Under the pieces are notes generated by a model that saw nothing but the letters and a program-made list of their open reading frames with translations, did no database searches and had not been told where the DNA came from. This document shows positions 59,610-64,000 of a DNA stretch of 64,000 bases, piece by piece (positions within the stretch are counted from its first letter, which is position 1; the number at the start of each line of letters is the position of its first letter). The stretch is taken from NCBI GenBank assembly GCA_010645155.1, contig CM021320.1, forward strand, positions 5,532,724 through 5,596,723. The letters run 5' to 3'. The position numbers and the translations under genes were made by a program. The stretch comes from Tigriopus japonicus. Lineage: Eukaryota > Arthropoda > Copepoda > Harpacticoida > Harpacticidae.

Positions 59610-60691
59610 ATGTTGATTCGCGAATATCGCGTTTGTATGCCCTTGTCGGTGGACGAATATCAAATTGGTCAGCTCTACATGATCGCCAAACATTCGGCTG
59701 AGCAATCCAAAGACGGGGATGGTGTAGAAGTGGTGGAAAATCATCCTCACGAGGATCCCGTTCATGGCCATGGGCAATTCACTGAGAAACGTATTCACTT
59801 ATCGAATAAACTCCCGACTTGGATCAAGAACTTTGTGCCCAAGTTGTTCTATGTGACTGAAAAAGCTTGGAATTATTACCCGTTCACAATCACCGAATAC
59901 ACGGTAAGTGGAACATTGGAGCATGACCGATGTCATTATTCCTTGAATGAGACCTGGTTTTCGGGTTTCAGTGTTCTTTTGTACCTCGATTCTCCATCTC
60001 CATACAAACGCGATATGAGAATAATCCCGGCACCAGCGAAAATGTGAGTAAATATTGGAAACGGATTCGTCGAGCCTAAGGCCAGGCTTGTAAAATTCCA
60101 TTTTTCAGTGTCTCAAACTGTCAGAGGAGTGGCTCAATGTACTGGAAGTCGACCATATCGACATCTTATCTGACGAGGTCGCTCCACATCACTACAAGGA
60201 AACCGAGGACCTCGGTAAATTCCATTCCAAGAAAACCGGTCGAGGTCCTTTGGTCGATAATTGGAAAGAGACGTCGGACCCAATCATGTGCTCTTACAAA
60301 GCTGTGGAAGTGAGACTGGACGTGTGGGGAATCCAAGGCCGTGTCGAAGATTTCATTCAGAAGGTATTTACCCAATCAAAGTCCATGCCTGATTGATTAA
60401 TTGATTGATTGCTTGATTCGTTGATTGATTTATATCCCTGGCTCGTTTCAGTCCATCCGCGAAATCCTTTTGGTAGGCCATCGACAGGCTGTGGCTTGGC
60501 TCGACGATTGGTATGGCATGACCATTGAGGATGTCAGAGAGTATGAACTGAAAATGCAAGCCGAAACGAATGCCCGGATGCAAGAGGACCTGAAAGAAGA
60601 ACAAGACGAGCTCGATACCTCACAACCTCCCTCGGGGAGTGTCACACCAAGTACTCCCGCCCCCAAGAAAGGCTGGTTTTCCTGGTCCTGA
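59610..60691 (+). CDS. PITPNC1: Phosphatidylinositol transfer protein, PITPNC1/rdgBbeta type
   Basis: Class IIB PITPs are soluble proteins that carry phosphatidylinositol or phosphatidic acid between membranes. Four coding exons join in phase to 286 aa: 59610-59903, 59972-60043, 60109-60363, 60452-60691. The start MLIREYRVCMPLSVDEYQ is the conserved PITP N-terminus. GQFTEKRIHL holds the lipid-headgroup Thr and Lys. FYVTEKAWNYYPFTITEYT followed by CSFVPRFSISIQTRYE is closer to PITPNC1 than to class I PITPs or RdgBalpha. KTGRGPLVDNW, then ILLVGHRQAVAWLDDWYGMT and IEDVREYE, complete the fold. The tail after the domain is Glu-rich, then Ser/Pro-rich, and ends KKGWFSWS. A 3' splice site (TTTGACTCCAG) ends 11 bp before the ATG. 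The gene converges with COASY. Confidence 0.95.
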
Positions 60692-60950
60692 GCTCACATA
60701 CTCTTCACAGAATCGTGTTTGTGTGCACTTTCTCGTCTCCAAGTTTGACGAGCTAGCCATTCCGAGAATCTCCGTTTTTCTCTCTCTCCATTATAACTGT
60801 CGTCCCTCGTTTCCTTGACCAAATTCAATCCCCGTGATCGCTAATATGCTTACAAATCAATTGCCGTATGAGTAACTCAATAACCACTAGTTCACTATTT
60901 TCGTCATTAGTATTCGTTTTTGTTTCGTGTCCATCCTTGGAATACAAAAC
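60692..60950. other. Convergent 3' ends of PITPNC1-like and COASY genes
   Basis: Only 259 bp separate the two stop codons. No AATAAA is present for the plus-strand gene (TCAATAACCACT near 60880 is the nearest), and none is obvious for COASY. The 3' UTRs of the two genes probably overlap. Confidence 0.5.
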
Positions 60951-62921
60951 TCATGCCAAAGAGCTCTGAAGGCGTTCCCAAGCCTTCTCCACTTGTTTCT
61001 GCGTGAATTCTCCAGCCCATTTAGTACAAAACACGACATGGGCGTGGCTCACGTAGTCAGCGTTGGTCATTTGAGAGGCGAGTCGTTTTTCGGCTTCTTC
61101 TTGGCTTCGTCCATCTCGTTCCATAATACGCTTGACAGCCTCGTCTTTGTCCACGAACGAGACCCACACCTCGTGACACACTTGGGAGTGCCAATTGGCG
61201 GCCAACAATACAGCTGCATCCAGAACAACCACCCGACAACCATTGGTAAAATGGGTCTGAATCTCTTGCTCCGCCATTCGTCGTATTTCCGGCCAAACAA
61301 TGCCCTCCAATTTGGCCTTATTTTCTGTGGAAAAATAAGAAAGCAGGGTCTTTGGATCACTGCAATTCTTGCATTGGATCAAACCTTACGAGAAAAAGCG
61401 CGTGTAGTATAGAACTTACCCGGATTGCCAAAGACTTTGGCTCCCAAAGCTCGACGATCGATGTTCCCTTCTTGGTCGAGAATGTCATTCCCAAATGCCT
61501 GAACCACTTTGATTAAACAATCCGTCCCTTTCTCGTAGGCTTTATGGCCCAATTTATCACAGTCCACAATTTTGGCGCCCAATTTCTCCAAACGCTTGGA
61601 AATGGAAGACTTGCCACTCGCACTGCCACCCGTTAATCCCACGATATAAGGACCGGCACTCTTGTCCCAAACTCTGAAAAGCTACATGAGCTTTTACGAT
61701 TGTCAAGAACAAGTGAAATGACGTAAAATTTGAGGATAGTGCTCACAAGTACTCAAAGAATAAAATGACAGAATGGCACTACCTTGAAAATTTGAAAATT
61801 TAAGTTGAAATCAAATTGCATTCTAAGAATCAAAAACTTACCTTGATGGTGGTTTCAAGAGGGATCCTAACATTCGAAGTCTTAAGGAAGACGAGCTCAC
61901 TTTGGCCTCTTCGAGCTCGTTTTCCTTCACCGGATCATCTTCAACACCCACAATAATAATGGCCAAAGCCTTGAGGCCCTTTTCCAGGCGCTTTTCATTG
62001 ACTTTTTCACAGCCTCGGGCAGTTTCCTCACTGCCAACTATGAGTTCCAACTGAGGATCCACGATCGACGGTCCGAAAGGATCCACTATGGGTTCCAATT
62101 TGTATGCCAAAGTTGGATCGCAGTCTTTCAAAAAGTTTTCCAAAAGCCCGATACGTTCGGATGTGGGCAAAATGAGCTCCCGGAGCTTTTTTGAGGCCAA
62201 CATCTCGTTTTCGGTCACGCCAATGGTTAACGACTTCTCGGCCCTCAAAACCGCCTCAACCAGTAAAATCTTATGACCGGCATGGAGTCGATCGAACGTA
62301 CCACCAATCACGACATGCTCAAACGACCTATCATCATGACCCTCGCCCACCCATTCATCGGTCTGAGTCTCTGCAAGAATATCAGTTCTCAAGTGCCTTC
62401 CGATGGCCTTCAAAGCAAAAGGCCTTACTCGCATCGGGCTCAACCACGTCCAGACCTTCCCATTGAGCAGACCGAAAGGTGGGATGCCAAGCTTTCAAAT
62501 AAGCGTCCATCACGGCGGATTCCGTGCAAGAAGGCGACACGAACATCTTCAGATTCGAGCCCAAAGATAATGATGATCCTTTGGATTTGAATCCGTGGAG
62601 CAACAATCGTACATCGACCTCTGGAAAAGCGGCACTAGCTCCATAAACTCGTTTAGCCGCATGGATCACTTGTCCTCGTGATGGAACGCCCTCATGGACA
62701 CGCTAGAATGGTTGGAAGGTCTTTGATTATGAGTAGTGAGATCAATGGAAGGAAGGAAAGAGCGTAACTACCAGATTTGGAGGAAGAATGTGGACATAGA
62801 GTCGACTCAAATCGGCGAATCGTGATTGAAGTTGGGGTAAAAGTCCCCTGAGTTGGCGACCACTTTGAGCTAGGGGCGTGGTGAGCACCAGGAGAAGGGA
62901 GGAGGCCGATGTGGGGGCCAT
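60951..62921 (-). CDS. COASY: Bifunctional coenzyme A synthase (PPAT plus dephospho-CoA kinase)
   Basis: The enzyme carries out the last two steps of CoA synthesis: adenylylation of 4'-phosphopantetheine, then phosphorylation of dephospho-CoA. Five exons join in phase to 526 aa: 62921-62772, 62702-62429, 62370-61842, 61673-61420, 61324-60951. Human COASY is 564 aa. The N-terminal region (1-140) is weakly conserved. The PPAT domain starts at about 158 (FEHVVIGGTFDRLHAGHK) with the nucleotidyl-transferase motif HAGH at 171-174, and ends with KVSSSSLR, the ISSTxxR equivalent. The kinase domain has the P-loop GGSASGKS at 333-340, DCDKLGHKAY, and the conserved IVWPEI, VVVLDAAVLL and RDGRSQEEAEKR blocks. 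Intron 2 is only 58 bp (62371-62428); without removing it the frame ends at once. Confidence 0.95.
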
Positions 62922-64000
62922 GACAAGACTCGGGTGTCGACCAAACGAAGAAACTCAGTGCATGACAGAAAGAATGAAATGTTCTGATAGGTTTGTTTGC
63001 TTTGGTTGTTTCAGCTGATCCGATAAGACACTCACTCCTTTTAGAGCCCAGATTTGAAAGGGACTTATTCACTGAGTGCACTAAGAAATCGCAAAATCTG
63101 GAACGGGGAGGATGGTTCAATCAAAATGTCACCCGTTTCCTTTTGAACATTTTTTTAACTCACACAGTTCCCACTTTTTAATGTCAAAATATAGTTCTAT
63201 AGAATGGCTCTTGAATTTTTTAAACATGATTGATTGAATTGCTTTAACAGATGAATGGTAGAAAAATATTAGAACTTGTTTTTCATTTTCAGTCAAATAT
63301 GGACGTGGAGCGTTTCAAAGAAAACCGTCATTTTTGTCCTCAAGATGCTTTTACCCTCAGATTAAGTCTCTTCATGAAAGATCCCAAATCACATCAACAA
63401 ATCTGTTGTCTGACTCCGCAAAAGCAAAAACACATACTTAGCTCCTGAAAAAAAGCATTCAATTTCTTTCTGGTTTTGATTTTGATTAAGGTTTTGGTTC
63501 AAAAAAGTTTTAAGGTCTTTTGTCACCAGAGCAAAAGGTTTAAGCACCATGATAAATATGTAAGGTTAAGATTTAGAAAAAAGCTCTATCTTGTTGTCAA
63601 TCAGACTCTTCCCTCCTATGAAAAAGCATTTGTTAGTAATTTTCTGTGTTCAGGAATTTCCCAAACTGTTAAAAGGTGAAATTCTGGGGAAAAGGCAAGG
63701 CATAAGAGATTCTTCTTTCTTTTATTTTTTTTATTTTTTCAGTTTTGAAGCAACACAGTAAAGTTTCTTGGAAGTCTCCAACAAACAATGAATAAGAGAG
63801 AGCTAGAATGTTTTCTTATTCTTTGATTGTGCTTGACCGGGATGTTCTAGCCATCAAATCACAGAAATTTATGTGAATAATGACGCCTAATCAGTTTTCT
63901 TGCTTTTGTCAAAAGGACACTTTTCTTCTTTGCTCCAAGCCCAAGAAAAAATGGAAAGTCACATTTGTTTTGTTTTTAAACCAGAATTTTATCTGCAATG
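62922..64000. other. Upstream of COASY; no further gene seen
   Basis: The first ~150 bp is probably COASY promoter and 5' UTR. Beyond that, AT-rich sequence contains only short unrecognised frames (for example plus 63251-63448 and 63476-63679). Confidence 0.5.

Noticed and set aside
62692..63120. 142-codon minus frame overlapping COASY exon 1
   Set aside because: It reads a different frame from the COASY start MAPTSASS, which splices in phase to the conserved exons; this frame shows no domain.
1..64000. CRISPR arrays, rRNA genes, bacterial-style operons or prophage
   Set aside because: No spaced identical repeats, rRNA-like sequence, Shine-Dalgarno-linked gene runs or phage genes; the genes are spliced and metazoan.

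Overview
The window is animal nuclear DNA from a draft assembly: AT-rich non-coding sequence, spliced genes with GT-AG introns from 58 bp to about 1.7 kb, many decayed transposons, and one run of 29 Ns (5574-5602). The gene set (GET3, ZC3H18, an SV2-type transporter, a PITPNC1/rdgBbeta-type PITP, bifunctional CoA synthase) fits an arthropod. A crustacean, perhaps a copepod, is my inference from overall character, not something the sequence proves.

The first ~39 kb is gene-poor and rich in repeats. In order it holds: a decayed kinase-homology-like exon (about 4.7-5.2 kb); a reverse transcriptase fragment beside the assembly gap; a truncated and a complete copy of a hAT-type non-autonomous element (8.92 and 12.82 kb, opposite orientations); a foldback palindrome (13.9-14.4 kb); an inverted 15-bp minisatellite (15.8-16.3 kb); a Tc1/mariner element whose 3' end is replaced by an inverted copy of its own 5' end (16.4-17.4 kb); a second RT remnant (18.3-18.6 kb); a diverged 410-bp tandem duplication (19.8-20.6 kb); a retroelement ORF1 fragment (24.0-24.3 kb); a tRNA-Glu-like sequence (28.46 kb); a candidate promoter (29.5 kb); an asparagine-homopolymer ORF (31 kb); a small TA-flanked MITE (34.5 kb); and a third RT fragment with a hairpin cluster upstream (35.5-36.3 kb).

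From 39 to 63 kb the window is a gene neighbourhood. On the minus strand lie ZC3H18 (one exon), an SV2-like MFS transporter (nine coding exons, rebuilt in phase to 515 aa) and COASY (five exons, 526 aa). On the plus strand lie GET3/ASNA1 (two exons, 347 aa), an unfamiliar 489-aa single-pass membrane protein, a four-helix membrane protein (199 aa) and a PITPNC1-like lipid transfer protein (286 aa). Two convergent pairs have stop codons about 260-280 bp apart. Two co-directional genes (four-helix protein, then PITP) are 267 bp apart, and the second has a 3' splice site 11 bp before its ATG. That is compatible with an ordinary 5'UTR intron or with operon-like trans-splicing.

The genes do not form one pathway. 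They cover tail-anchored protein insertion, RNA processing, vesicle or solute transport, phosphoinositide transfer and CoA synthesis. I found no clearly new defence or metabolic system. The most unusual items are the rearranged mariner, the inverted pentad-coding minisatellite, the possible two-gene transcription unit and the orphan receptor-like protein.
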